A DNA stretch of 64,000 bases from Venturia oleaginea (GCA_013176395.1 JABMLP010000004.1:992001-1056000); one strand, 5' to 3'. Counted from the stretch's first letter, positions 1 through 11,935 are shown. Numbers and translations are program-made. Notes: a model not told the origin generated them from the letters alone.

Positions 1-2366
1 TGTCGTGCAGGTTCAACTCTTCTGAGCCAATTTACTCCCTTTGACGCCACGGACCATGCTCACGGGGAAGATTATTTGCGACTGCGGTTCACAAAATCTG
101 TTGCGGAATATTCATGATTTGCCGAATCGATCATTGAGCTATTTGATTGAAGCAACATCAACATCGCTCACCCTACTCGCTTATCCATTCATCCCCCCTC
201 CCTCCGTCTTCGTTTTACCGATTTATTCATTTTGCTCTTTAACGCTGGCACGCCCCCTTCTACGCTTGCCAAAAAAACCTACTGGATCACACAGATTTCA
301 TGGTATTCGAGATCTGATCTACAGGTTAGAATATTTTCTTCAACTGCTAATGTAGCACCGGAAGTATGGGGGTTCACCTTCAATATCGCCCGATTGAATC
401 AAGTTTTTGAGGGTAGCCCAGTTTGATGGGTTTGTATTGCTCGCGCTTGGGGTATATGTGGTTGATTGCTTGGATTTGGGGGGAGACATGGTGGAATGGG
501 TTGGATCTTGAGAGATGATGTCGATGAGGAGGTGGTTGATGTAGATAAGGTTGAGGTTGCTGTACAGGTGAGGTTGAGGTTGAGGTGGCGAGGTTATCTT
601 ACATGGTTTCTCTTGCTGACACGAGTAGAGTAAGCTTACTTCTGTGACAGTGGGTTAAAGGATGTAGTGAGTCTCTGATGCATGTATCTCTTGCTTAAGT
701 GGGTAGGGTAAGCTCGCTTCCATGACAATGGGAGAAAGATGATGTTGAGTTTCGGGTGCATACTTCCTATCTTCGGACGATTAGAACGGGGACAATGTGG
801 TTTCGTATAGTGGTGATAGATCGTCCTGCTGTTTGGCTTGTACTGGGCTCTCTTTGGCCTGCTGAATTCTCAGTGGGTAGAGAAGGTCACCAGTTACGTA
901 TGCCCACGACCAAGATGGGGCTGGGTGTTGTTCAGGACGAGAGAAAGAAGAGCCGCGCCGGAACCAGAGAAGCTGGACGAAGAATCGAGCAGCCCATAAC
1001 ACACGATAAAACGGGACATCGACACGCCGGTCGATGCGTCGAGCCAGCCCCGAACTAGCGATTATCCTATCCTTCGAATGCGAGATCGAGAAAATCGAAC
1101 AAAACTCAACTATTTTGAAACAATCTACAGAAAAGATAGCTCACCGCAGGCATCTTGGACGTCTAAGCGCCAGACGTAGTAAAATGGAACAACCATTCTA
1201 TCAAAGGCTGAGGACTGTCGTAGTCCCCGCACGGCTCGATAGGCTGTGTGATTGGGTTCTGGCATAGAACTATCTGACAAGTAGTAGCGCTTTTCAATCT
1301 TCGGTACAGAAGGAACCTCAATTCTCCACACAGCAGTCCTTGTACTTCACGCTCGCTACTACTCTCACGTGGCTCGTTGGTAGGCCCAAATCTGCTGGTT
1401 GAAAAGTTGCACGTTGTCCTTTGCTGCTAAAATGATTTTGATCATTCTCGGATCGCCTGTCAGCCCTTCGCAAGCAGGTAAGTATCAGATTGTAGAAAGA
1501 ATAGCCACGTCGGCGCGCAGAACGCAAGAAAGCTTCAATCGTCCTTGAGCTGGAATCTGAAAGGTCGAAAGTTTGACCCGCATAAGCTCTCGCACTCGCA
1601 ATACAAGGTATCCGAGAGACCATCCTCGAAAGGGCGAGTCCAGGTCCTGCGCCTTCGAAGACATGGCGATTGAAAGCGAAAATTTGAGCAACCGACGTTA
1701 TTCAGGCCCCTCAGACCGACGTGTGGCTTACATTCGAGTTCAGGACAGATGGCACATCCTAGCATTCTCGCGCAGTCATGGTCTGTTTAGAAGACTGTTC
1801 GAGGCCTTCCGTAATCCCCACGACCACCGCCGGCTGCCGGCCATCCACTACTCCAAACCTAGGTATAACCTTCACCCGTCCAGACCGTATATAGACTTTT
1901 CAAATCGACGGAAGTGAGGATATTCCAGCCAACACGACAGCGACACCATGGTAGTGATCTCATCAATCCATACCCGCCAAGAAATAAAGCACTTCATAAG
2001 AATCCTTTAAAATTACCATCGATATCAAAAAATTTCCGGCCACATTTTTCTTTGATATTGTTAGAAGTGTATCGATATTCATCTTACTTTTAGAATATTA
2101 CTGTCTGAACGCACACCATTGCCGTTATGCACGGACTGCTCATATTATACGAGGCACAGGTGGCACACGATGGAAACGACCAGAGGTGAAGGTCACTTAA
2201 GTGCACATTTTCAAAATTATCGATTCTCATTCATGTTGATCGCATCGAGACTCTAATTCTCATCATCAAAGTCCCCATTTCCTATTCCATGCTATGAGTA
2301 CACATTTTAACGCCTGTTGAGTTATTAGAGCAAAATCTATCCACCGTATTCAACCGAGCGAGATGC
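1..2366. other. Gene-free stretch
   Basis: I see no supportable gene here. Open frames are short, overlap on both strands and have no recognisable motif. GAGGTT-type simple repeats lie near 550-595, and an imperfect 78-bp direct duplication follows (listed separately). The stretch between about 1,980 and 2,110 is locally AT-rich. Confidence 0.6.
609..764. repeat. Imperfect 78-bp tandem duplication
   Basis: Two copies begin with TCTCTTGCT at 609 and 687. Both continue through a GTAAGCT(T/C) block, a (C/T)TTC..TGACA(G/A)TGGG block and a GATG..GTGAG/GTTGAG block. Identity is roughly two thirds to three quarters by eye. No gene is attached to it. Confidence 0.6.
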
Positions 2367-2987
2367 TTAGTCGAATGGGTTGGTACGAGTTCCCCAGTAG
2401 GTCAGGAACAAACTCAGGCCGACAGTCTCGAAGACGCGGGCAACAGCACCGACGGCGATAGTGTCGAGTGGTCGCTTCTCGGTGACGAGTTGGGAGACGA
2501 TCTGAATGAGTGTCAGTTGCGGACAAATATGGTGGCACGAACGGCTCGTCATGAAGTCATGTTCATGTAGTGGAGGAAGGTACGTACAGCTGGAGCGGAG
2601 CTGGCGAAAAAGATCAAAGATCCAAGGTATGCAGCGCCCTTGTAGCTAAGTGTACCAGTGGCGTTGATGAGAGCACCGACACCGTATGACTGGACGGCGG
2701 AGCCGACTAGGGAAGAGCCCCAAGTTGCTGCAGCGGTGGCGGCCTCCTTTGACTTGAAGAATTCCTCCTTGGTGTTTGCGGATTGGGCGCGGTTGTAAGT
2801 TTCGCCGAAGAGGGGAGCCATGACGGCGAGGGAAGCAGCGTGGTTGAAGATGGTGCCGAGGGCGATGGCCGAAGGCTTGACTGGTGGGAGGTCTGCATAG
2901 ATGTCAGAAAATGAAAGTTGCATTTGAGGACTGGCGGGGTCGATGCATTCAGTACAAACAGATGGCGAACTTACAGTGGAGAGACAT
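2367..2987 (-). CDS. DUF1761-family small membrane protein
   Basis: This is a 150-residue protein in three exons: 2987-2975, 2892-2588 and 2501-2367. The introns are 2893-2974 (GTAAGT...CTGAC...CAG) and 2502-2587 (GTACGT...CTGAC...CAG). I chose the ATG at 2987 because it gives a 13-nt first exon ending at a perfect donor and feeding the conserved LPPVKPSAIALG stretch. The protein has about four hydrophobic segments and the AIALGTIFNH motif near its N-terminus, which fits the DUF1761 family of integral membrane proteins of unknown function. Another in-frame ATG lies inside intron 1 and would give a different N-terminus. Family call is from motif recognition; the exact function is unknown. Confidence 0.8.
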
Positions 2988-3623
2988 GGCGATGAATTTG
3001 TTTTGTTTGAAAGAATTCTTGGTGGGAACAGTGTCGGCTGTCGTAGCTGAAGGGTGGATGTAGAGGTGAAGAGAAGGACCAGCTGAGGTTTTGTAGAGAT
3101 GGACGTGTTTGTTTGGTTGCTAGAGACTGGCTACGTCATATTGACGTCGCAAATGCTAGCACCCCAAGTTTCGCAGAGTGCAGTCCAGACCAAGCTTGAA
3201 TTGCTGCCAAGTAGTAAGTAGTGATGACACAGTGGCTTCATCTGGGAAATATAAGCTTTTCTCTTACACTTTCGCCCCGCCAACAGTCTCCAACCTACCT
3301 CGCCCCAGCCGCGCAAATCCTCCGCCGCACCGGCGCCAGCCTCTCCATAGCCTCTAGCATCGCCACATTCCGTGACAACAATGGCAAAGACAATGATGTT
3401 GTGATTCAAGGAGGCTTATGTGAAACTGAATATGGCAGTTCAAAGAAGCCAAAGGTAGCCACGAAAGCGGGACCCATCTGCGGTGAAGTAGCTGGGCACA
3501 ATTGAGCGGAACCCGCTTCGCAACTTCATACCACGAGATATACTCATGCCCAGTGCATCGGAAAGCGTTCTCGAGGATGCCCAGAAAGCTTCAAATGAGG
3601 CTTCATCGGTTACTGTTCTCAGC

Positions 3624-4690
3624 TCAGCCCAGCTCAGCTTCCATCACGCCTACAAATATGTCTTCAGTAGTGAGACCGTAATTAGCCTTGTATTTGGCCT
3701 TGCTGAGTCCAAGCAAGCCGAATACTCTGTCCCGAGGGTCCGCGCATTGGTGCTCATAGAACTTATCCACCAGGGCTGAAAGACCCTCTTGTGGCTCTCC
3801 TTGCTCTTTGTGGTAATGCTGGTTCATCAAACTGTTCAAGTAGTGGTTTTGCAATTGATATCTGGTTTCCAGATCGATGATCCTGTCTCGAGGCTCTTTC
3901 CACTTCACCAACAGGTTTCCGGCACACAGTAGGGGTTGTCAAGCAGAGCTTTGGCGACTTCCATTGTACAGCATGGGGTACTAACCACTTCCGGCACAAC
4001 TCACTCTCCATGAGGCGATGCTGGTCGGGTATTTTTCACGTCGTTTTTGTGGTCGTTGTTGACGGGCTTCGAAGTCAGTTTCTTCCGACTCAGTTCCACT
4101 TCATTTCCTAGCCAAACAAATACAAATACTGCTTCGTGGTAGATATCGCTCATGATGCCTATTTGGTGATTTTTCTCGCGAATGGAATTCTGGTCGATGC
4201 AAATAGCGTCAATCCACCAGTACTCCCACAGAATCGGATTTTCCAGGAATGGGTTCGCCATCACAGCAGTAGCGGCATCCTCACCATAGACCTTCTTTGC
4301 CCACTCCGACCGCGCGAATCGAGCATTCTCCATGAAATCGTATAAATTCCGCCGGACTTTAAATCGAGACCCGTTCAACTCGATCTCTTGCATTGACCAT
4401 GCATTTCCCCACGTGTAGCTGAGGGCTATGAACGGCGGACATTCTTTGACATCGTCGAAGTTTTCGAGCTTGGCATAGACAATTCCGTCTGGCGCTTGAA
4501 ATGACAACAGTCGGATACTCCGGGTATTTTCATCGAGTGGCTTATAAATTGGCTCTTTGATATCAGCGTATTCTGATTCGAGATCTGACCATGCTGAACT
4601 CCACCCGCTGCCACTGTTATCCACCATCTCTTGTGCTTCAATGCTGTCACCGTGTTCTATCCTGATAGTAAAATCCTGAACATTGTTCAT
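3624..4690 (-). pseudogene. HET-domain protein, decayed
   Basis: The first 229 codons (4690-4001) carry the start of a heterokaryon-incompatibility domain: ALSYTWGN, WWIDAICIDQNS and VFVWLGNE. These are followed by a stop at 4001. Domain sequence resumes in other frames: an ALLDNPY stretch near 3945, then a frame at 3911-3624 with CAGNLLVKWK and CADPRDRVFGLLGL, a motif typical of the second half of HET proteins. The usual block between NPY and CAG (the W..R.W..QE motif) is absent, so a small deletion plus frameshifts separate the pieces. A 24-nt GT..AG stretch at the break is too short for an intron. HET proteins act in allorecognition and programmed cell death; this copy should not make one. 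Confidence 0.75.
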
Positions 4691-5373
4691 GGCAGTTTCT
4701 TCTTCTTCCCCTTCATTGGAACCTGGAATACTGGAATGATTGACTAAAAGCTCACTTGATCCGGGGAGTGAGCTTCTTCAGAATTCGTCACATTGAGCTG
4801 GTCTAATTCATTCTCTCATTTGACAGCCTGGATTCTTGAAGCTCTGTAGCGTCAGGTAGAACTGCTGTTGAGTCCTGGCTTGCCTTAGCTGAATTCATCA
4901 ATCGACTCGTGCAGCACTCGTGGCAAGCAGCTTGTACGTCGCGAAGTGAAGCTGTGCCGTAGTTGTCCGAATCCAAACCAGAGTGATTGTAAATCATATA
5001 TACAAATGTTGAAAGGAGATTTCAAAGGGTTAGGCAGAGATGGAGCTCGCAGGTTGACACGTCAGCAATTTCTCATCCGCTCATGTCTTGGCCGAAAGGA
5101 CACCGCTTCATGTAGGACGGAGCTGGTGCAGTGCGTAACACACCAAAATGCGATCGCCGTTCCGTACAATTTTTTTTTGGCTCATGAGTATCTGATGAAA
5201 AAGACGTTCGTGAAATGAATGGTTGACAAACTGGCTCCACTCCACTACGTCCGGAGGTAGCTTCTTGGTTTTAAGCGCTCTGTCTTCGATAAAAAAGCAC
5301 GGGTAGCACAGCCCATCCCTCCAACATACATTTCCTCTGTGCGTGGGCTGTGCTGTCATGTCTCATTCAATGT
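4691..5373. other. Spacer without a clear gene
   Basis: Nothing recognisable is present. Frames on both strands are under 95 codons and none has a known motif. Confidence 0.5.
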
Positions 5374-5619
5374 TTAATTACCATACAATTTGTTTCCCGC
5401 CGTGCAAGACATCCGCCACACTCCACATGGGTCCGAAAACGCCTTTGTTTTGGTTGAAAAGATTTTCCCCGGTGCTGGGAGGCGGAGTATATCACCTTCA
5501 AAGTAGTGGCAGCACCTGTAGATCTTGTCTCGAAGCTCTCGTGGCAATTCTAGGAAGCTGCGTCCAGGACGTTGACGCTGAATCAAGACGCTGTTCTGGT
5601 TTTGGTCCGGTCGCGCCAT
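5374..5619 (-). pseudogene. F-box-like N-terminal fragment
   Basis: An 81-codon frame starts at an ATG and carries the SFLELPRELRDKIY motif near residues 20-35. Many fungal F-box-like or DUF proteins begin with this motif. Full proteins of this type run 250 residues or more; here the frame stops soon after the motif and no continuing exon is visible downstream. It is most likely a truncated relic. A short real protein cannot be excluded. Confidence 0.4.
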
Positions 5620-6067
5620 ATTGTTTGCTTGGAAAAGAAGAGATTGTTGACAAATAAAAGAGAACAGAAAATTGATTAGGTGCTTCTGTGTTCAGTTTCT
5701 CGCTGGGAAATGTTGTGCATGCTTGTGTCCTGTGTCATACAGAATGCTTTTGGGATGCCTCACCGCCTGGATATCAGGAAATACTCAGCTTATTACGGCT
5801 TTCCTTCAAGACAGTGAAGAATTGACAGCCTTCGGAGCCTCTTATGTTACGGCAATTGATATACAAAGCCTTATCTCATGATGGAATACGTGATGTGATC
5901 GGAAGGATAATTGATATAGAGAGAAAATGTAAAGAAGCTAGGGTGCCTAACGAAAGAAAGATCATTGCTTCAGAGTTGCGGGAACGGAGATGGAATAACC
6001 TGCGTCATCCCGAAGTTCGATACTTGCTCAGCAGGAAAGAATAGAGTGATCCAACCTGAAGCTGTCC
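5620..6067. other. Spacer between two relics
   Basis: Only short frames are present, none with recognisable features. Confidence 0.5.
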
Positions 6068-7512
6068 TCAAGCCAACCCCATAGCGTGCTTATATCCCGC
6101 TTCAGCCAACGGCTCTCCCAACTCCTTGAAAGGCGGCGAAAAAGCCTTCAATAAGTCCTCGCTCTTTGCAGTCCTCGTAAACACACCCCTCGGATTACTA
6201 AATTCCCTAAAACCCTCGATTCCATGATGTCTACCCATGCCCGAATTACCACTTCCTCCGAACCCCAAGGATGGCAAAGCACCTTGCATAGCGGCGAAGT
6301 TGATAGCAGCACCGCCAGAATTGGTGCTGTCAATGATCTTGTCAGCCGCGGCAAGGTTGTCGGAGAAGACGTAGAGGCCCAGTGGTCTTTCGCCCTCGTT
6401 TATATCGTCGATTGCGTCTTCGAGCTTTGCGTACGGAAGAATGGGGAGGATAGGGCCGAAGATTTCTTCTTGCATGACACTCAAGTTGCGACCTGGGTTA
6501 ACAAGAAGTGTCAAAGGAAGCTGTCTTTTGGTAATGTTTTAGGCCACATCGCCACCAAGTTTGATCGATTTGACACCGGCCTTTTCGGCTTCGGTGACCA
6601 TGGTTGTGAGACGATGGAGATGTCTTTCCGAGATGATGCCGGTGTTGTCGGTGGATTGGGCGTAATCGGAGAGTTTGGTGTTGAAGAATTTTTCTGCGAT
6701 TGAGGTGAAGGTGGGAATGTCGTTCTCCGGCATGAGAACATAATCAACGCTGATACACATTTGGCCATTTTTATCATCTTTGTGCGTAGAATAGTTTCAA
6801 CATTCTCTGTATTAACGCTTCCGGCAGTCATGATCGCTGGACATTTCCCTCCTAGTTCAAAGGTGACTGGTGTGAGGTTCTTGGCAGCCTCGCTCATGAC
6901 GATCTTGCCAACTGCAGGGTTGCCGGTGTAGAGAATGTGGTTGAACTTCAGCTGTGTAAAGCGCTTGGAGAGATCCAGCCCCCCATTGATAATAGTAACG
7001 AGGTCCTCGGGGTAATTGTCGCTGATCATTTTCGCCAGAAGTGCTCCCGTGTGAGGTGTGAACTCACTGGGCTTGATGATGACACGGTTGCCAGCCGCAA
7101 GCATTTCGCATAGGGGACCAAGTGAAAGATCAAGGGGAAAATTCCATGGAACAATATTTCCAACAACTTCCTTTGGCTGGTAACGAACTCCGGCCTTTGC
7201 AGCACCGAACGATTGAGCGTCGACTTCTCTGCTGTCAAACTTGATCCACTCGTCGACTTTGGAGATCACATAGGCTGCTCTTCCTGCTACACCCATCACT
7301 TCGACCAGGTCGGTTGTTGCTGTAGGGTGGTTTCCGAAATCTTTGTTCAGTGCCTCACGAATGGCATCGCGGTTAGAGAGTACCATTCCTGGAATCCTCC
7401 CGATGTTGGCTTTTCGTTCCTCGGCAGATGGACATTGGTTCTTCAAGAATGCTTTCCTTTGCAGGGCAAGAGCATTCTCGAGTTGTTTGATTGCTGCTTC
7501 GTCGGAGGACAT
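6068..7512 (-). pseudogene. Fatty/coniferyl-type aldehyde dehydrogenase, two lesions
   Basis: The frame opens at 7512 and runs through the Rossmann and catalytic parts of an ALDH of the membrane-type fatty/coniferyl aldehyde group: IVPWNFPLDLSLGP near residue 120, IIKPSEFTP, YTGNPAVGK and TFELGGKCPAI. Just before the catalytic cysteine a five-A run needs a sixth A to keep frame; after it the correct frame reads NGQMCISVDYVL with the catalytic Cys. That frame continues to GGDVA, meets an in-frame TAA at about 6538, and resumes without shift through TLLVNPGRNL, MQEEIFGPILP and the FGGSGNSGMGRHHG C-terminal motif to 6068. One single-base deletion and one nonsense codon therefore break an otherwise full-length gene of about 480 codons. 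A sequencing error at the homopolymer would explain the first lesion but not the second. Confidence 0.8.
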
Positions 7513-8400
7513 GACGGCTTTCGATTAAATTTTCAATGAACGGACTGGATATGTGAAGCAACTGCAAGTGCTTGATTGAAGGGGGGATACCATAGAGACT
7601 GGTCATATAGCAGGACCAGTATAGATCCAATGCAAATCTACTGATCTTTCCGACATTATGCAACTTGTACGACACCATTTCATTCGCGTGGCACTCGAGG
7701 TGCGGGGAGTACGGCTGATTTCTCGAACGCATCTCTTGCAGCTCACGCTTACTGCTGGCCATTGAAGCTCGATATGGCAATTCTGAGCCACAATGGAAAA
7801 GAAAGATCTTGGCTTCGCGAGGCCAGATCGCTTGGTACCAATTGTGGGACGATGCTTCAGCTAGAGGCTGACAGGAGGCTACATAATGTTGTCATGAATA
7901 TTTGGCAATGACAAGATGACATAAGCCTCATGCAGATTGTTCTGCAGGCAGAAGCCGCAGTGTTCGGTACAGCAATTGTGATGCAAGGAAATAAGCAGCA
8001 GCTTTATGATCCCAACTTTCAAGTCGCGTCGAGTTGAAGGGATGACCTGGAGGAGACGGGTGGCATAAGAAAGTCAGCTTCATGTCCTGGGTCTAGGGCT
8101 CGATCGTGAAGTCCAATATCAATGCTCCATGCAGACCGGATTCCACAATGTATGCAATACAGTGTGGTGGTAATTTCCCCATGTAATTAGGAAGGCCCCC
8201 CAAAAAGGAGCCGTTTCCCCTGGAAGATCAAAGCGACGGGAACCGAATTCTTGTCGAAGAACTGCCTTACGTAATGCAGTCGGTTTCTAACTTATATTAA
8301 AAACTTACCCTTACCCCCCTTTCTTAAATACTATCACATTCGACGACATTGTAATGCAAGATTTGATATCACGCCTCTAGTACCGTATATATTGGAGAAT
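7513..8400. other. Intergenic
   Basis: No supportable gene. Frames near 7,600-7,790 on the minus strand are short and overlap each other. Confidence 0.5.
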
Positions 8401-8694
8401 TGTAAGAGTTCAACCCTCAAAGGTGTTTCGCAAGTGAGAGAAGACTGCTTGTATTTCGAAGTATCTAAGTATAAAGAAGAAAGTGTAGGTACAGGAAGAA
8501 CAACTTGTATATATAATCTTCCAAGTAGGAAAAGGACATGCTGTCCTGAGAAGAGAATAGAAAGGAGTAGAAGCGCATGTGAAACGGTCCCTGAATAATC
8601 CCTGCTAGGCGCACGTGAGAACTATCAGGAACCTACCAGGAATTGCTAAGAATCCACCTAGGATAAAATAGATATAGGATACCATCCCGTGACA
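8401..8694 (+). mobile_element. Solo LTR, copy 1 (copia-like)
   Basis: A 294-bp unit begins TGTAAGAG and ends GTGACA, flanked by a perfect 5-bp target duplication AGAAT at 8396-8400 and 8695-8699. Copy 2 (14675-14968, reversed) differs at about one base by eye; copy 3 (18500-18791) is more diverged. TG..CA ends, length and 5-bp duplication identify LTRs left by LTR-LTR recombination. No internal retrotransposon sequence adjoins it. A copia affiliation is inference from length and duplication size. The open frame inside it is not a gene. Confidence 0.9.
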
Positions 8695-9452
8695 AGAATA
8701 AGCGCAGCGTCGGCTTTAGGGGACTTCAAATTTTTCAAGCAAAGACGTAATTGCATTCATGAAAACGTGACTTTCATAATGCACTGACAGTATTTACTAC
8801 TATAGAAACACTCCAATCCCGCAAAACCCGCAGTCCGGCGCTACGCTTATTCTCCAATTTATACGGTAGTGAAGAGTTGTGATTTCATGTGAGCTGATAA
8901 CCTCGGATAAGAACCTCCCGAGGTCAAAGACACCAAAAAACACTAAGAGATATTCGCATTCATCTCACTCTATTATAGCCTTCTGCGGATCATAACAGTT
9001 ACTCCACGTATAGATGCAAAGAGTCAGCGTTGACCTCCGCTGCCACCTCCACAGCTTTCGCTCCGCGCCCTGTCAACAACGCCCTCACTTTGCCCGCATC
9101 ACGTTAAAATAAAAAAAATAAAAATCATGCTGTTTTCAATTTGTTTTCCCTATATTTTTAGAAATTTCCCCACACTGTACACGCCTCTCAATCTGCGGGA
9201 AAACTTGGCTTTCATCTCTACCTACCTGCCTGCTTTGTCGAGCTGTCTGGAAAGGGCCGTTCTATATTCAAGCGTCCCTTGCCCCATCAACCTGGGGCCT
9301 GGGTCGAATTTTAGGAGATCGTCGACGCGACCTTCAAACCGGCAGATCATTGCAAGGGATTATTGAAATTACATCTGGGATCAGCTCAGGTATTTACCAT
9401 CAAGTCGAGCCCCATCCAAAACATAAAGGCGACTGCTTCCAAGGACATCAAC
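8695..9452. other. Intergenic, upstream of the esterase gene
   Basis: No gene is seen. A T-rich segment around 9,105-9,170 and pyrimidine-rich patches precede the esterase start and probably belong to its promoter and leader. Confidence 0.45.
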
Positions 9453-11510
9453 ATGCGGTGTCTGAAGTTTTCGATCTTCGCAGCGCTTCTGCGGTCGACA
9501 GCTCTTGCTCGGCCAGCTGATTCGGATTCTGGCAAATCAGGACTCAGTGTCAAGATATCTGTCGCTGACGGTATCTTGAAAGGCAACACAAATGGCCACA
9601 TTCAGCTGATGTTTGCTCCTGCCGGTGTAGATCCTCTCAACGACACCGATGTCAAAACTTCTCGAAACCTCTTTTTCGGCCAAAACGTGTTCGATTTGAA
9701 ACCGGGAGGTTCTGTCCTGTTGAGCGGAGGCAGCAATGACACCACGGACTTCGGTGTCTTTGGTTTCGACAAGATCGGCTTGAATGATGTTCCGCCAGGG
9801 AAATACAGCGTTCAGGCGTTCTTGAATGTGTACGAAAAAGCTACCCGCGCCGATGGTTCGATAGTAAACGTTCGATTCCCATGCGGAGACGGAGCACCAG
9901 GCGTCAACGGATATGGCTCCCCGATTACTTCCATTGTCGATGTTACTTTGGCTGGCAGCGCACAAACAATCGACCTCGTCTTCAACAAAGTCACAGCAAC
10001 TCCGCCCAGCACCGGAAAAGAAATTGGTGGGTGTCAACAGGGCAACTATGCAGACACCGATCTTTACAAGTACGTCAAGATCCGCAGTACGGTTCTCAGC
10101 AGCTGGTGGGGTCGTGATGTATACGTGGGAGCCAACGTCTTGCTTCCAGCTGGCTACAAATCAAGCGATACTACGAAAAGGTACCCAGTAGTATACTCCC
10201 ATTCACATTGGTCAGGAGAAACGGGAGCATTCTACTACAACCCGGTCAAGCCCCCTGATGGCTTCACCAACATATGGAACAACGGAACGGTGCCAGAATA
10301 TATGCCGGGAGGAGCCCGCAAAATCGCGGGTCTAATCCTCGTGTCATTCCGCCACGAAAACGCTTTCTACGACGATTCTTATGCCGTCAATAGTGCTAAC
10401 CTGGGTCCTTGGGGAGATGCTATCAACGACGAGCTGATACCCCATCTCGACAAAACATTCAATACCATTGCAGCACCTTATGCGCGTGTTCAAATAGGAG
10501 TTAGCACTGGCGGTTGGTCGAGTATCGCAAGCGTGATCTACCGCCCCGATCTCTTTGGGGTATGTTTCTCCTCCTCCCCCGACCCTCTGGACTTTCATCG
10601 ACACCAAGATATTCCACTCTACACCAACAAAAATGCCTATCTACGCGACGACGGTGTAACGCAAATCGTCTCCAGCCGTGGATGGGTGAACGGAACCGCA
10701 GTTACCGAAGCCACCGTCGCCGGGGAAAATCATTGGGAACTAACCTTCGGCACATCGACCCGCTCCATCGGCGGCCAATGGGATATATGGAACGCCGTCT
10801 TTGGTGCCCAAGGCCTAAACAACTACCCCCTCGAACCCTGGGACAAAGTCACTGGAGAAATCTACCCCGAAGCGGTCGAATTATGGAAACCCTTCGATCT
10901 CGCAAACTACATTACCACAAACTGGAACAACAAACTCAACCTGGGGCAAATCCTGAAAGGTCGTCTGAATGTCTACGTCGGTACGAAGGATAACTATTTC
11001 CTTAACGAAGGTGTTGAAGAGTTCCAGAAGCGTGTGGAGGAAAAGGGTGGCAAGGGATGGGCTAATATTACCTACGGTGTGGGAGAGGCGCATGGTGGGG
11101 TGTATCTCCTCTTGGAAACATTCACACTCCTTGATTTCTACTTGAAGTGGGTGGAAGATCACGCGCCGGGTGGGAAGACGCCTCTCCCTGCCAGTGTAAC
11201 GACACCAGCGTCTCGAGGTAACATTTTCAAAGATGTCATGGCGTCTGGTGGGCGGGCGGCTGCGTTGGCGAGACAGGGCACTCCGAATCTTGCTGGGACG
11301 AGTGCGACGGTGGGGAAGTGGGATCCGGGGATGAAATTGAAGGCGCAGTGGCTTTTGGGTGGGAAAAATAGTGGTGAGGCTTTTGTGGTTAAGCAGGGAC
11401 AGAATGTGTCCTATACGGGAGGTCAGAAGGGTGCTCTGCAGATTGCGGTGACGGGGACTAAACGTGGATATGCGGATGAGACGAGGAAGAGTAATACTGT
11501 TCCTCTTTAG
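9453..11510 (+). CDS. Secreted alpha/beta-hydrolase (putative esterase)
   Basis: This intronless gene encodes 685 residues. I use the ATG at 9453 because it begins a clean signal peptide (MRCLKFSIFAALL...ALA); an upstream in-frame ATG at 9363 would add 30 unconserved residues. An N-terminal beta-rich region of about 200 residues leads into an alpha/beta-hydrolase of the putative-esterase (esterase D/feruloyl esterase-like) type. The nucleophile lies in GVSTGG near residue 350, a likely acid Asp in GTKDNYF near 512 and a His in GEAHGG near 546. It should be secreted and act on an ester substrate that I cannot name. There are several N-glycosylation sequons. The C-terminal 110 residues are low in recognisable motifs. 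Confidence 0.85.
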   Translation: MRCLKFSIFAALLRSTALARPADSDSGKSGLSVKISVADGILKGNTNGHIQLMFAPAGVDPLNDTDVKTSRNLFFGQNVFDLKPGGSVLLSGGSNDTTDFGVFGFDKIGLNDVPPGKYSVQAFLNVYEKATRADGSIVNVRFPCGDGAPGVNGYGSPITSIVDVTLAGSAQTIDLVFNKVTATPPSTGKEIGGCQQGNYADTDLYKYVKIRSTVLSSWWGRDVYVGANVLLPAGYKSSDTTKRYPVVYSHSHWSGETGAFYYNPVKPPDGFTNIWNNGTVPEYMPGGARKIAGLILVSFRHENAFYDDSYAVNSANLGPWGDAINDELIPHLDKTFNTIAAPYARVQIGVSTGGWSSIASVIYRPDLFGVCFSSSPDPLDFHRHQDIPLYTNKNAYLRDDGVTQIVSSRGWVNGTAVTEATVAGENHWELTFGTSTRSIGGQWDIWNAVFGAQGLNNYPLEPWDKVTGEIYPEAVELWKPFDLANYITTNWNNKLNLGQILKGRLNVYVGTKDNYFLNEGVEEFQKRVEEKGGKGWANITYGVGEAHGGVYLLLETFTLLDFYLKWVEDHAPGGKTPLPASVTTPASRGNIFKDVMASGGRAAALARQGTPNLAGTSATVGKWDPGMKLKAQWLLGGKNSGEAFVVKQGQNVSYTGGQKGALQIAVTGTKRGYADETRKSNTVPL

Positions 11511-11935
11511 TGGAGGGGGAACCTTTGGTGTTGTAGATTCGTGGTATTTCTAGGAGCTTTTCTTTCTTGTAGAACAGCCAATGTTGCTAATATTTATCCT
11601 ATTCGTCCATATTGTCACAAAAAGAGAATGGTGCCGCTCCTTTTCGAATGGGACATCAGCGTAATTGGTCTTTCGTGCCAATTTCAGTATAGAAGTCGTC
11701 CCTTATAGCGGATTCGAATACAGAGCAGCTCCGCCAAGTACCGTTTGTACCTCCGTCATTCAAAGCCTATTCCAATTCCAAACATTAGAGTCATGAACGA
11801 TACTGGGTTCGAAAAATGAATGGTGTGTGATTTGGGTATCAAAATTAGTGAGGTACTCCAAAGCGCATCATGCCGAACGGACTATACTCGACCAGGCCCA
11901 GCTTTGCAACCTTCTGCAAACGAACTTCACTTTCT
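11511..11935. other. Convergent 3' region
   Basis: This spacer lies between the 3' ends of the esterase gene and the minus-strand coiled-coil gene. It presumably holds both terminators and UTRs. No other feature is seen. Confidence 0.5.

Noticed and set aside
1573..1917. 114-codon plus frame in the left gene-free region
   Set aside because: Arg-rich, overlapped by three frames on the other strand, no motif.
6511..7512. Reading the aldehyde dehydrogenase as two separate genes
   Set aside because: The pieces are consecutive parts of one ALDH domain order and neither is a complete protein; lesions explain the split.
8392..8598. Open frame of about 68 codons, repeated at 14.8-15.0 kb and 18.5-18.7 kb
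   Set aside because: It lies inside the solo LTRs; repetition reflects the LTR, not a gene family.
9537..10037. 166-codon frame antisense to the esterase gene
   Set aside because: Shadow of a strongly coding plus-strand gene; no motif and no start context.
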